Assembly: GCF_003351745.1 (NCBI RefSeq)
Contig: NZ_CP031222.1
Location: 2,028,207 to 2,092,206 of the forward strand
Reading direction: 5' to 3'
Source of the DNA: Aquirhabdus parva
GTDB lineage: Bacteria > Pseudomonadota > Gammaproteobacteria > Pseudomonadales > Moraxellaceae
Length of the DNA stretch: 64,000 bases
Shown: piece by piece, positions 34,705-43,388 of the stretch
Numbering within the stretch: the stretch's first letter is position 1
Layout: every line of letters begins with the position of its first letter
Notes under the pieces: model-generated
Told to the model about the DNA's origin: nothing
Databases searched by the model: none
The model's input: the letters and a program-made list of their open reading frames with translations, nothing else
Position numbers and translations under genes: made by a program

Positions 34705-34848
34705 CCGCCGAGGGATGCTGCAACAAGATGAATATGCTTGCTCTATATAAGTACTACATATCAATCTTGCTAGGCTCGGTACGTCGCTCTTTCAACACCG
34801 CTGCTCATATCCAATATAAGTAGCAATTCTAGCAACGGCATCCGCGAA
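34705..34848 (+). ncRNA. SAH (S-adenosylhomocysteine) riboswitch controlling ahcY
   Basis: The layout matches the SAH riboswitch class. P1 is formed by CCGAG (34708-34712) and CTCGG (34775-34779). A second helix is formed by CAAGAT (34724-34729) and ATCTTG (34764-34769). The conserved GGATGCTGCAAC follows the 5' side of P1, and GCTAGGCTCGG closes it. A pseudoknot pairs GGATGC (34713-34718) with GCATCC (34838-34843) in AACGGCATCCGCG. An extra hairpin (GCTGCTCATAT with AATATAAGTAGC) lies between P1 and the pseudoknot. The pseudoknot ends about 27 bases before the ahcY start, where a GGAG ribosome site lies, so SAH binding probably frees translation or prevents early termination. SAH riboswitches act as ON switches for SAH hydrolase in known cases. 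Confidence 0.88.
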
Positions 34849-34870
34849 CTTAAGTGATCAGGAGATCCTC

Positions 34871-36256
34871 ATGAACGCGGTTGTAAACAATACAAACGAT
34901 TATAAAGTTGCTGATATCACCCTTGCTGACTACGGTCGCAAAGAAATTCTTCTCGCTGAATCTGAAATGCCAGCTCTGATGGGGCTACGTCGTCGCTACG
35001 CTGCGGCGAAACCATTGGCCGGTGCAAAAATCCTTGGTTGTATCCACATGACGATTCAGACTGCGGTCTTAATCGAAACATTGGTCGACCTTGGTGCGGA
35101 AGTTCGCTGGACCTCATGTAATATTTTTTCGACTCAAGACCACGCTGCCGCTGCAATCGCTGCAAGCGGTACGCCTGTGTTTGCCTGGAAAGGTGAGACT
35201 GAAGAAGAATACTGGTGGTGTATCGAACAACAACTTCATGTGAATGGCGAACTCTGGCAAGCCAACATGATTCTGGATGATGGCGGCGATTTGACCGGCG
35301 TAGTCCATGATAAATACCCGCAACTTCTCGCTAATATCCACGGTGTAACCGAAGAAACCACCACAGGTGTCGCTCGCCTATTTGAAATGTGGAAAGACGG
35401 CTCACTCAAAGTTCCTGCGATTAACGTTAATGATGCCGTGACTAAATCGAAAAACGACAACAAATACGGTTGCCGCCACTCGCTGAATGACGCCATCAAA
35501 CGTGGTACAGACATGCTGCTTGCAGGTCGTCGCGCACTCGTAATCGGGTATGGCGATGTGGGTAAAGGTTCAGCGCAATCACTACGCCAAGAAGGCATGA
35601 TCGTTCGCGTCACCGAAATCGACCCGATCTGCGCAATGCAAGCCTGCATGGATGGCTACGAAGTCGTTTCTGCTTATAAAAACGGAATCGTTACTGGCAA
35701 TACTGCGGATATCGATCAAGTACTCCTTGGCTCGACTGATCTCATCGTCACCACAACAGGTAACGATAAAGTCTGTGATGCCGCAATGCTTGACACACTT
35801 AAGAAAGGTGCTGTTGTTTGTAATATTGGCCATTTTGACACTGAAATCGATACCGCTTACCTGCGTAAGAACTATCGTTGGGAAGAGGTAAAGCCTCAAG
35901 TACACCAAGTATTTCGTAGCGATGCACGTGACGACTATCTGATTCTTCTTTCCGAAGGTCGTTTGGTCAACTTGGGCAATGCTACAGGTCATCCTTCACG
36001 CATCATGGATGGTTCATTTGCTAACCAAGTATTGGCTCAAATGTACCTGTATAGTGAAAAGTTTGCTGACCTCCCTGCTGATCAAAAGCAAGCCAAGGTG
36101 CGTGTTGAACTGCTGCCGAAGAAACTTGACGAAGAAGTTGCTGCGGCAATGGTCGCAGGTTTTGGTGGTGTATTAACCCAGCTCACCACAGAGCAAGCGG
36201 CTTACCTTGGCGTCCCCGTTGAAGGTCCGTTCAAGTCTGATAGCTACAAATACTAA
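34871..36256 (+). CDS. ahcY: Adenosylhomocysteinase AhcY
   Basis: SAH hydrolase, 461 residues, splits S-adenosylhomocysteine into homocysteine and adenosine and so relieves inhibition of methyltransferases. The NAD-binding domain shows [16 protein letters not shown], and the substrate domain shows [26 protein letters not shown] and [12 protein letters not shown]. The C-terminal dimer arm ends PFKSDSYKY with the conserved Lys-Tyr pair that reaches the neighbouring subunit's NAD. GGAG stands seven bases before the ATG. It is preceded by an SAH riboswitch and followed by metF. Confidence 0.97.
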   Translation: MNAVVNNTNDYKVADITLADYGRKEILLAESEMPALMGLRRRYAAAKPLAGAKILGCIHMTIQTAVLIETLVDLGAEVRWTSCNIFSTQDHAAAAIAASGTPVFAWKGETEEEYWWCIEQQLHVNGELWQANMILDDGGDLTGVVHDKYPQLLANIHGVTEETTTGVARLFEMWKDGSLKVPAINVNDAVTKSKNDNKYGCRHSLNDAIKRGTDMLLAGRRALVIGYGDVGKGSAQSLRQEGMIVRVTEIDPICAMQACMDGYEVVSAYKNGIVTGNTADIDQVLLGSTDLIVTTTGNDKVCDAAMLDTLKKGAVVCNIGHFDTEIDTAYLRKNYRWEEVKPQVHQVFRSDARDDYLILLSEGRLVNLGNATGHPSRIMDGSFANQVLAQMYLYSEKFADLPADQKQAKVRVELLPKKLDEEVAAAMVAGFGGVLTQLTTEQAAYLGVPVEGPFKSDSYKY

Positions 36257-36271
36257 TCTCTAAACGTAAAA

Positions 36272-36304
36272 ATTTCCTTCATGTCACCCTGATGTGAAGG
36301 AAAT
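36272..36304 (+). repeat. Hairpin between ahcY and metF
   Basis: ATTTCCTTCA and TGAAGGAAAT form a ten-base stem with an inner TGTCACCCTGATG loop. No T tract follows, so it may be a weak terminator, a processing site or a 3' end stabiliser that lowers but does not stop read-through into metF. Confidence 0.5.
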
Positions 36305-36420
36305 ACACTATGTCCGATTTTATACACTCGCAAACTTTTTGAGTCGTTTAAAACGATGCAATGGTCACGGCCAAAAATGTTTGATTGATCTTATTAAAAC
36401 TATTTTATTGAACAACCATC

Positions 36421-37257
36421 ATGAGCACATCAACGTCAACGCCGATCTCTTTTGAATTCTTTCCACCTAAAACAGATGTCGGTGCAGAAAAAATTCTAAA
36501 AGTTCATCAAGAACTGCAAGCCTTAAATCCGGCTTACTTCTCCGTCACTTATGGTGCAGGCGGATCCACACGGGATCGTACACTATCAACGATTGATGCG
36601 ATTCATGGTCAAGGCGCACCAGTTGCTCCTCACCTATCATGTATCGGTGATGATAAAGCCCGTATTGCTGAACTCCTCGAACGCTATAAAGCGCAAGGGA
36701 TTCGCCACTTAGTTGCGCTCCGCGGTGACCTCCCTTCAGGTCAAGTCGGCCTAGGCGAACTGCCATACGCGCGCGATCTGGTCCAATTCATTCGTGAAAC
36801 GACAGGCGATCACTTCCATATTGAAGTTGCTGCTTATCCAGAGATGCATCCACAAGCGGAATCCTTTAATAAAGACATCGAACAGTTTATTGCCAAAATA
36901 AAAGCGGGTGCTAACTCAGCCATCACACAGTTCTTCTTTAATGCGGATAGCTACTTTTATTTTGTGGATGAACTCGCCAAACGTGGTGTTCACACGCCAA
37001 TTATCCCAGGCATCATGCCGATTACCAATGCCAGCAATTTAATTCGTTTTGCCGACTCATCTGGTGCTGAGATTCCACGTTGGATCCGTAAACAGTTAGC
37101 GGCTTTTGGTGATGATAGTGAAAGCATCCGTGCTTTTGGTCATGACGTTGTGGTCAATCTTTGTCAACGTCTCATTAAAGGCGGTGCGCCCGCATTGCAT
37201 TTTTATACGATGAATCATACTGAACCCACCCAACAACTGGTCTTAGACATTCGTTAA
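36421..37257 (+). CDS. metF: Methylenetetrahydrofolate reductase MetF
   Basis: The 278-residue flavoprotein reduces 5,10-methylene- to 5-methyl-tetrahydrofolate, the methyl donor for methionine. The TIM barrel starts ISFEFFPPKTDVGAEK (with the catalytic Glu) and shows FSVTYGAGGSTRDRT, HLVALRGDLPSG, QFFFNADSYF and IIPGIMPITN. It is close to the E. coli length of about 296. Placement 164 bases after ahcY puts both halves of the methyl cycle in one region, and MetF may share the riboswitch transcript. Confidence 0.95.
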   Translation: MSTSTSTPISFEFFPPKTDVGAEKILKVHQELQALNPAYFSVTYGAGGSTRDRTLSTIDAIHGQGAPVAPHLSCIGDDKARIAELLERYKAQGIRHLVALRGDLPSGQVGLGELPYARDLVQFIRETTGDHFHIEVAAYPEMHPQAESFNKDIEQFIAKIKAGANSAITQFFFNADSYFYFVDELAKRGVHTPIIPGIMPITNASNLIRFADSSGAEIPRWIRKQLAAFGDDSESIRAFGHDVVVNLCQRLIKGGAPALHFYTMNHTEPTQQLVLDIR

Positions 37258-37303
37258 TTCAAACATTATGATCCGCGCAAAGGATCTTGAGTGAGCTTGG
37301 TAA

Positions 37304-37879
37304 ATGTATATTCCCCATTCATTTAAGATGGAAGAAACGGCACACATAACCCAGCTCATTCAGGATCATGGCTTTGCGACACTCATCCATATTGATCATG
37401 GCATCCCCATGGTCAGCCATGTGCCCTTATACCTCGATGTTGCACAGCAAAAACTGATTGGACATCTGGCAAAAAAGAACCCGCATACTGAGCTGCTCAA
37501 CCACTCTGAAGCTTATGTGATCTTTCAGGGACCGCACGATTATATTTCGACTGAAAACCATAATACCCGCGGTGTACCCACCTGGAATTACGCGACGGTT
37601 CATATTCGGGGACGTAGTACAGTCATTGATAATGATGCGCTGATCACCCAACACATCACTGCCCTTCTGCATCAATACGAAGACACTGACTTAAATACTG
37701 CTCTTTTTGATCAACTTAAAAGTGCAATCGTATTTTTTGAAATTGATATCGATCAGATTGAAGCAAAATTTAAACTCAGTCAAAATCGAACCGTTGAAGA
37801 GCAACAACGCGCGATTCAAGATCTGCTGACTAGAAACCCAGCACTCGCCAATCTCATGCAAAAGGTCTTATTTGAATGA
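37304..37879 (+). CDS. FMN-binding PaiB-family protein
   Basis: The 191-residue PaiB-type protein has a split-barrel flavin-binding fold (MYIPHSFKMEE, DHGIPMVSHVPLYLD, VIFQGPHDYIS, GVPTWNYATVHIRG). The family is annotated as an FMN-binding negative transcriptional regulator after Bacillus PaiB; direct DNA binding is not obvious in the sequence. The stop overlaps the bioA start by four bases, so the two are translationally coupled. A link to biotin synthesis has no known explanation. Confidence 0.85.
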   Translation: MYIPHSFKMEETAHITQLIQDHGFATLIHIDHGIPMVSHVPLYLDVAQQKLIGHLAKKNPHTELLNHSEAYVIFQGPHDYISTENHNTRGVPTWNYATVHIRGRSTVIDNDALITQHITALLHQYEDTDLNTALFDQLKSAIVFFEIDIDQIEAKFKLSQNRTVEEQQRAIQDLLTRNPALANLMQKVLFE

Positions 37880-39249
37880 ATATCTTTAATTCGACCTCCC
37901 CCCTTTGGCACCCCTGCACCCAAATGCAAAGCCATGAAACCATGCCCCCCATTCAGGTCGTGCGTGGACAAGGAGCGTATTTGTACAAAGCGGATGGCAC
38001 GCCGATACTAGATGCCATTAGCTCATGGTGGGTCAACTTGCACGGACACAGCCACCCAGTAATTAATGCAGCCATCATTGATCAATTGGGGCAGTTGGAA
38101 CAAGTGATGCTCGCTGGATTCACGCACCCCCCGATTGAACAACTGGCGCAGCGCCTTGTTGAAATCACGCGTCCAGAGCTTACGCGTTGCTTCTTTGCAG
38201 ATAGTGGCTCGGCAGCCGTTGAAGTCGCGCTCAAGATGAGTCTCCAGTACTGGCATCAATCCGATCAGCCGCAGCGCAAAACATTTATCTCCTTAGCCAA
38301 TGGCTATCATGGTGAAACGCTGGGCAGTCTGGCCGTCACAGACATCCCCCTCTTCTCCAGTCAATATCAACCGCTACTGATAAAGCATTTACGTGCTCCA
38401 TCTCCTGATCTGACATTGAAAGAAACCGGAGAGAATGATGACGCGTTTCTTAAACGTCAATTTGCCGCATTAGAAAAACTATTAATTGAGCACGCTGAGC
38501 AAGTCTGCGCAATCATTGTTGAGCCCCTCATTCAAGGCGCGGCTGGCATGAAAATGTATCCACCGATATATCTCACGTGGTTACGCCGTTTGTGCGATCA
38601 GTTTCATGTTCATTTAATTCTCGATGAAATTGCCGTAGGCTTTGGTCGTACAGGAACAATGTTTGCACATGAACAAGCCGATATCACCCCTGATTTTTTA
38701 TGTTTGTCGAAAGGGCTGACCGCTGGCTACTTACCGATGTCTTGTGTGATGACCACTGAAAATATCTATCAGGCTTTCTATAGCCCACAAGTTGCACGTG
38801 GCTTTCTACATTCACATAGTTTTACTGGCAATCCACTGGCTGCTCGGGCGGCTTTAGCCTCCCTTGATTTGTTTAAAAATGAACAGGTCTTGGATCGCAA
38901 TCAACTCCTTATTGCAGCCATGCAAAAGGCACTGGAAAAGCTTAAGCCTCACCCACATATTGGTCATATCCGGCAAACTGGTATGGTTGGTGCCTTTACC
39001 TTATTGCAAGCCAATGGGCAACCCTATTCAGCTCATGACTCGCGCGGACAATTGATTGCACAATTCGCGATGAACAAGGGCGTTCTATTACGCCCGATTG
39101 GTCATCATATTTATCTCATTCCCCCGTACTGTATCAGTGCGGACGAAATTGAACATATTATTGATGTGGCACAACAGGCCATCGAGTGGGCAGTAATGCA
39201 AACCCTATCCACGCCTCTATCACCCACAGGAAATATTTCACTGCCATGA
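37876..39249 (+). CDS. bioA: Adenosylmethionine-8-amino-7-oxononanoate aminotransferase BioA
   Basis: The 457-residue class III aminotransferase uses S-adenosylmethionine as amino donor to make 7,8-diaminopelargonate in biotin synthesis. It begins with the BioA-typical WHPCTQMQSHE and continues with DAISSWWVNLHGHSHP, ANGYHGETLGSLA, LILDEIAVGFGRTGTMFA, the PLP lysine in CLSKGLTAGYLPM and HSHSFTGNPLAARA. Its ATG overlaps the paiB-like stop and its own stop overlaps the rsmE ATG, so it is the middle gene of a three-gene operon. bioF, bioD and bioB are not here. Confidence 0.95.
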   Translation: MNIFNSTSPLWHPCTQMQSHETMPPIQVVRGQGAYLYKADGTPILDAISSWWVNLHGHSHPVINAAIIDQLGQLEQVMLAGFTHPPIEQLAQRLVEITRPELTRCFFADSGSAAVEVALKMSLQYWHQSDQPQRKTFISLANGYHGETLGSLAVTDIPLFSSQYQPLLIKHLRAPSPDLTLKETGENDDAFLKRQFAALEKLLIEHAEQVCAIIVEPLIQGAAGMKMYPPIYLTWLRRLCDQFHVHLILDEIAVGFGRTGTMFAHEQADITPDFLCLSKGLTAGYLPMSCVMTTENIYQAFYSPQVARGFLHSHSFTGNPLAARAALASLDLFKNEQVLDRNQLLIAAMQKALEKLKPHPHIGHIRQTGMVGAFTLLQANGQPYSAHDSRGQLIAQFAMNKGVLLRPIGHHIYLIPPYCISADEIEHIIDVAQQAIEWAVMQTLSTPLSPTGNISLP

Positions 39250-39959
39250 GTCGCTTTTTTGCAGATATTCCACTCACCATTGGTGAAAAGGTGGAACTCC
39301 CGGAAGTTGTCTTTCATCATTGGGTGCGCGTCTTACGTGCGGAACTCGGTGAACGGGCAACTTTTTTCAATGGATTAGGCGGAGAGTATCAAGCAGAACT
39401 CATTGAGATAAATAAAAAAAATGCATTTGCTCAAATCTCGGACTTTAATCCCATAGATCGAACAGAGCCTTATTTTGTCACGCTTGGGCAAGTGATGAGC
39501 AAAGGGGATCGTATGGACTATGCGATTCAAAAAGCAACGGAATTGGGTGTGGGAGAGATCCAGCTCCTGACCAGCGAACGCTGTGAAATGCGTCTAAAAT
39601 ACGACCGAGATCAAAAAAAAATAGATCATTGGCAGCAAGTGGCGATCGCGGCATGTGAGCAATGTGGTTTAAATCGTGTACCCAAAATTCTTGCCCCACT
39701 CGGACTTGCAGACTGGTATAAAATTATTGAGGCAGAATTAAAGCTGGTTCTTGCGCCAATTGATGCACCGGATCCGATCCCTAAGCAACTCCCCAAAACA
39801 GTTGCATTATTGATTGGCGCTGAAGGGGGCTTAAGCGAAGCAGAAATTATTGAAGCAGAAGAAAACGGCTTCTTACGCTGGCAAATCGGCCCACGAGTAT
39901 TGAGAACCGAAACTGCACCAGTCGTTGCATTAGCAAGACTAAGTATTTGCGAAAAATGA
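39246..39959 (+). CDS. rsmE: 16S rRNA m3U1498 methyltransferase RsmE
   Basis: The 237-residue SPOUT methyltransferase modifies U1498 of 16S rRNA. It begins MSRFFADIPLTIGEKVELPE, with the PUA-like domain to about residue 70, and then carries the knotted domain with LGQVMSKGDRMDYAIQKATELG, LLIGAEGGLSEAEI and GPRVLRTETAPVVAL. The longer upstream frame is rejected because the family begins at this Met and the ATGA overlap with bioA couples the two genes. Confidence 0.95.
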   Translation: MSRFFADIPLTIGEKVELPEVVFHHWVRVLRAELGERATFFNGLGGEYQAELIEINKKNAFAQISDFNPIDRTEPYFVTLGQVMSKGDRMDYAIQKATELGVGEIQLLTSERCEMRLKYDRDQKKIDHWQQVAIAACEQCGLNRVPKILAPLGLADWYKIIEAELKLVLAPIDAPDPIPKQLPKTVALLIGAEGGLSEAEIIEAEENGFLRWQIGPRVLRTETAPVVALARLSICEK

Positions 39960-40140
39960 TGTTACAACAAGCGTATAAAGTGATACCTTAACACAAGGTA
40001 AAATTTAGCTGTAATACATAAATATTAATCAACCAGTCAACGTTTGTGAGTGTATGTTTTTTTAAGCATCAACTCTCTCGTTAATCATGGCAATACAAGT
40101 AGAAAAACTCGCCGCCTTAAGCGGAATGTAGGAGCGATGA

Positions 40141-43032
40141 ATGTCGGAACAAGAAGACCAAAGCATTCTTATGCAACGCATTTGGCGTATGCAGATTGCA
40201 AACGCTCGTGCGCATCAAGGCCTCTTGCATTTTGCATTGCTGGGACTCGTCTTAATTACATTCTCGTTTTATCAACAATTCTCACTTGTCGATAGCAATC
40301 AGTTGGCAGGTTGGACTGTCGCTGCAATCAGTCTCATCGCTGTTTCTGCAGTACTTAGCAATCATATCAACAGCAGACAACATCGTATTTCTACTGAGAT
40401 TATTGACATTTACTTACTGGTGAATACCTTCGTCTTCGGTATTATCATGGCATTTGGTCAAGTGATTTTTCATGCCAATGTCGCGCCCTTTAGCACCCAA
40501 AATACATTAGATATTTCTGTTAATCTGTTTGGCTTCGCCATTCTGTTTTCGCATATGGTCGGACTGATTTGCTATACAGACCGCTATCGCTATTTCTGCA
40601 CCTTCGTTTTGACCAGCATGTCTCCACTCATCGCGCAGCAGTTAGTACGCGGTAGCGAAACGCTGATTAAGCCGAATAGCATTTTGATCGATATCTACAT
40701 CCTCTTTATTTTATTTTGCGGTTATCGACTACATAAGATTAGAACCAAATCGGCTTGGCTGGTTATACGCAACGAAAACCTCATCGATTACATGGAATCG
40801 TCCAAAGACCATACGGAGTTGGTCAATGCCCAACTTGAACAAGAGATGAGACAACGGATTTATACGGAAGAAAAACTTCAGGAATCGAATACCCGTCTAG
40901 AAGAAAAAGTGCGTGAACGTACTCAAGATCTGACGAACAGTAATACCCAGCTACAAAGTTCACAACAGCGTCTAGAAATGGCACATAGTGCCGGTGGCAT
41001 CGGTACATGGGACTGGGACATTGCCCATCGTAAAATGCACTCTACCAACTTTGAACAGATCCTCGGCTATAGCGATGAAGAGATGGAGTCATTTCTTTCC
41101 GATATGGCAAAGATTGTCCATGTTGAAGATTATCCTATCGTCCGTCAGGCTGTTGCAGCCCACCTCCTCAATCATACTGATCGCTATGAAGCTGAATTCC
41201 GCATGCGCCACAAGTATGGTTATTGGGTCTGGATTCAGGATATCGGTCGCGTCGTAGAACGCGATCCTCAAACACGCTTTGCAAAGCGAATGGTTGGCGT
41301 TCGCCGGAATATCAATGCGGAAAGACTAGCAGCCGAAGGCCAGAAACTCTCTTCGACAGTATTCCAGCAAGTAGCTGAAGGGATTTTTATCCTTGATGGC
41401 AAAATGCGCTATATCAATATGAATCCGTTCTTTGAAAAAATCACTGGATTTTCAAGAGACGAACTCATTGGCAACGGCTTCTTAAATCTGAATCGTATCT
41501 TCACGACCCGAGCCCAACAGTCGCAACAAAAAATCATCAAAACACTAGAAACCATTGGTGAGTTCGAAGGTGAAGCCATTGGTCAGCATAAAAATGGCGA
41601 TGAGTTCCCGATGTGGATGCATATCAACTCCATCGTTGATGAAAAACAACGCAAAACTCATTATGTTGGCATTATCAGCGACCTGACTGAACGCAAGAAA
41701 AACGAGCAACGTCTGTCCTATCTGGCCAACTACGATCTACTCACCGACCTACCTAACCGCAACTTCTTTAAAGATCATTTACACCAGTTGATTTTGCAAA
41801 GCACCGATGACGACTCCTCTTTTGCACTGTTACGCTTGAACCTTGACCGCTTCCGCTTACTCAATGACCTGCTGGGTGCTGAAGGGGCTGATCAACTCTT
41901 AAAGCAAGTGGCTCAGCGTTTGTCTAGTTATGATGCACGTACAGGAATCATCGCCCATTTAGGCGGCGATGATTTTGCAATCGTCCTGCCCCATACCGAA
42001 GAAAATCAAAAAGAGCTTGAGCAATACTGCGAAAAATTACTCGAAGTGTTTGAAACACCTTTTGATATTAAAGCCCAAGAAATTACTGTCACGATTTCAG
42101 TCGGTATTGCGATATTCCCAGAGCATGGCCGCCAAGTAGATACCATTTCAAACTATGCAGAAAATGCACTGCAAGAAGCCAAACGCGTCGGGGGCAATAC
42201 CATTCGCTTTGCAAGTAAGCAATTGGGTATCCAGTCCCTTGAGCGGATCAATCTTGAAAACGCCTTACGCAAAGCGCTCTCCAGCGAACAATTTGTCGTG
42301 TATTACCAAGCCAAATTCAATGCAGCTACTCAAACAATCGTCGGTTTCGAAGCCTTAGTTCGTTGGAATCATCCAACCAAGGGCTTGATTGCGCCGATCC
42401 AATTTATTGGTCTGGCTGAAGAGATGGGTATTATCTCTGCACTGGGTGAGTTCGTACTGGATCAATCCTGTGCCCAAATCAAAAAATGGCAAGAGTCTGG
42501 CTTTGATAGTCTCACCGTTTCAGTCAATGTTTCTGCGCAGCAATTACAACGCGGTAATTTCATTGCTACGATTGATCGCATTCTTAAAAAGCATCAGATT
42601 GATCCCAGCCTGCTTGAATTAGAAATTACCGAAACATTACTGATGGATGAACCTGAAAAGGTTCGCGGAATTCTACAAGAGATTAAAACGCGAAATATTT
42701 CGATCGCGCTGGATGACTTTGGTACAGGTTACTCCTCACTCTCTTACCTTGGGCTCTACCCCATCGATGTTATCAAAGTTGATCGCTCCTTTGTCATGCA
42801 CATGACCAGTAATCATGAACAGCGCGCTATTGTTCGTGCGATTCTTGCGATGAGCCATTCCTTAAACATGAAGGTCGTTGCAGAAGGCGTCGAAACCATT
42901 GAGCAAGCGCAGCTACTTCGCGCCGAAGGTTGTGATTTATTGCAGGGATTCTTGCTGAGCAAGCCCCTGCCTGCATTTGAAGCAACCCTACTCTTGATCA
43001 ATGCCATGAGCACTCCTCTGATTACCATTTAA
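40141..43032 (+). CDS. Membrane-bound PAS-PAS-GGDEF-EAL cyclic-di-GMP protein
   Basis: The 963-residue protein has about six N-terminal membrane helices (residues 25-200), a coiled coil (about 220-275, LEQEMRQRIYTEEKLQESNTR), and two PAS domains with PAC motifs (about 275-395 and 395-520). A GGDEF domain follows with GGDDF at 608-612, then an EAL domain beginning EALVRWNHP at residue 737 with the downstream DDFGTGYSSLSYL and VVAEGVETIEQ motifs. The Glu-to-Asp change in GGDDF is tolerated in active cyclases. The EAL metal ligands seen look intact, so it could make or break cyclic di-GMP. AGGAG stands six bases before ATG at 40141. It is monocistronic, with a terminator behind it. Confidence 0.93.
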   Translation: MSEQEDQSILMQRIWRMQIANARAHQGLLHFALLGLVLITFSFYQQFSLVDSNQLAGWTVAAISLIAVSAVLSNHINSRQHRISTEIIDIYLLVNTFVFGIIMAFGQVIFHANVAPFSTQNTLDISVNLFGFAILFSHMVGLICYTDRYRYFCTFVLTSMSPLIAQQLVRGSETLIKPNSILIDIYILFILFCGYRLHKIRTKSAWLVIRNENLIDYMESSKDHTELVNAQLEQEMRQRIYTEEKLQESNTRLEEKVRERTQDLTNSNTQLQSSQQRLEMAHSAGGIGTWDWDIAHRKMHSTNFEQILGYSDEEMESFLSDMAKIVHVEDYPIVRQAVAAHLLNHTDRYEAEFRMRHKYGYWVWIQDIGRVVERDPQTRFAKRMVGVRRNINAERLAAEGQKLSSTVFQQVAEGIFILDGKMRYINMNPFFEKITGFSRDELIGNGFLNLNRIFTTRAQQSQQKIIKTLETIGEFEGEAIGQHKNGDEFPMWMHINSIVDEKQRKTHYVGIISDLTERKKNEQRLSYLANYDLLTDLPNRNFFKDHLHQLILQSTDDDSSFALLRLNLDRFRLLNDLLGAEGADQLLKQVAQRLSSYDARTGIIAHLGGDDFAIVLPHTEENQKELEQYCEKLLEVFETPFDIKAQEITVTISVGIAIFPEHGRQVDTISNYAENALQEAKRVGGNTIRFASKQLGIQSLERINLENALRKALSSEQFVVYYQAKFNAATQTIVGFEALVRWNHPTKGLIAPIQFIGLAEEMGIISALGEFVLDQSCAQIKKWQESGFDSLTVSVNVSAQQLQRGNFIATIDRILKKHQIDPSLLELEITETLLMDEPEKVRGILQEIKTRNISIALDDFGTGYSSLSYLGLYPIDVIKVDRSFVMHMTSNHEQRAIVRAILAMSHSLNMKVVAEGVETIEQAQLLRAEGCDLLQGFLLSKPLPAFEATLLLINAMSTPLITI

Positions 43033-43061
43033 ACTTCATCAGCGGTCATTCACAGAATGAT

Positions 43062-43097
43062 AGAAAGCCACTTTCATTTCAAAGTGGCTTTTTTATA
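43062..43097 (+). terminator. Terminator after the GGDEF-EAL gene
   Basis: AAAGCCACTTT and AAAGTGGCTTT with a CATTTC loop and a T6 tail lie 32 bases past the stop. Confidence 0.88.
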
Positions 43098-43154
43098 TCT
43101 ACAAGACGAACATGTTAAATACAAAGTAATCCTCACAAAAACATATTACTGCTA

Positions 43155-43163
43155 TGGTATAAT
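43155..43163 (+). promoter_or_regulatory. Extended -10 promoter of maeB
   Basis: TGGTATAAT is a perfect extended -10 element (TG, one base, TATAAT). It predicts transcription starting near 43170 and therefore a leader of about 220 bases before maeB. Confidence 0.65.
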
Positions 43164-43182
43164 CGACCGCTTGGTACTTTTG

Positions 43183-43343
43183 CTACAAATCTTGTAGTTC
43201 GCGAACCACTTAACAGACTTTTATCATGAGTTTGTATGCAAGTCCGCTCTTCGCAAACGGCTGATCAAAAATGAGCCTGACCAATGATCGACTATTAACG
43301 TGACTGCAGCATTTCATGACCGGTTGTCATAAAGCCAGTCACG
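43183..43343 (+). promoter_or_regulatory. Structured 5' leader of maeB, candidate cis-acting RNA
   Basis: Downstream of the extended -10 the leader holds a CTACAA/TTGTAG hairpin (43183-43197) and the palindrome GTTCGCGAAC. A two-tier stem is formed by CGTGACTG (43299-43306) pairing with CAGTCACG (43336-43343) around an inner ATGAC/GTCAT hairpin (43316-43320 and 43326-43330). It ends about 45 bases before the start codon. It does not match a riboswitch class I know. Regulation is inferred from structure and length only. Confidence 0.4.
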
Positions 43344-43388
43344 TCCCCGATATATGATTATCGTAAACGCTTTTAAGTATTCAATGAG

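Noticed and set aside
34587-34823. A 78-codon frame upstream of ahcY
   Set aside because: It lies across the SAH riboswitch, has no ribosome site and no recognisable domain; the RNA structure explains the sequence.
41962-41976. GGDDF as a degenerate, inactive cyclase site
   Set aside because: Asp in the fourth position is tolerated in active diguanylate cyclases, so inactivity cannot be claimed.
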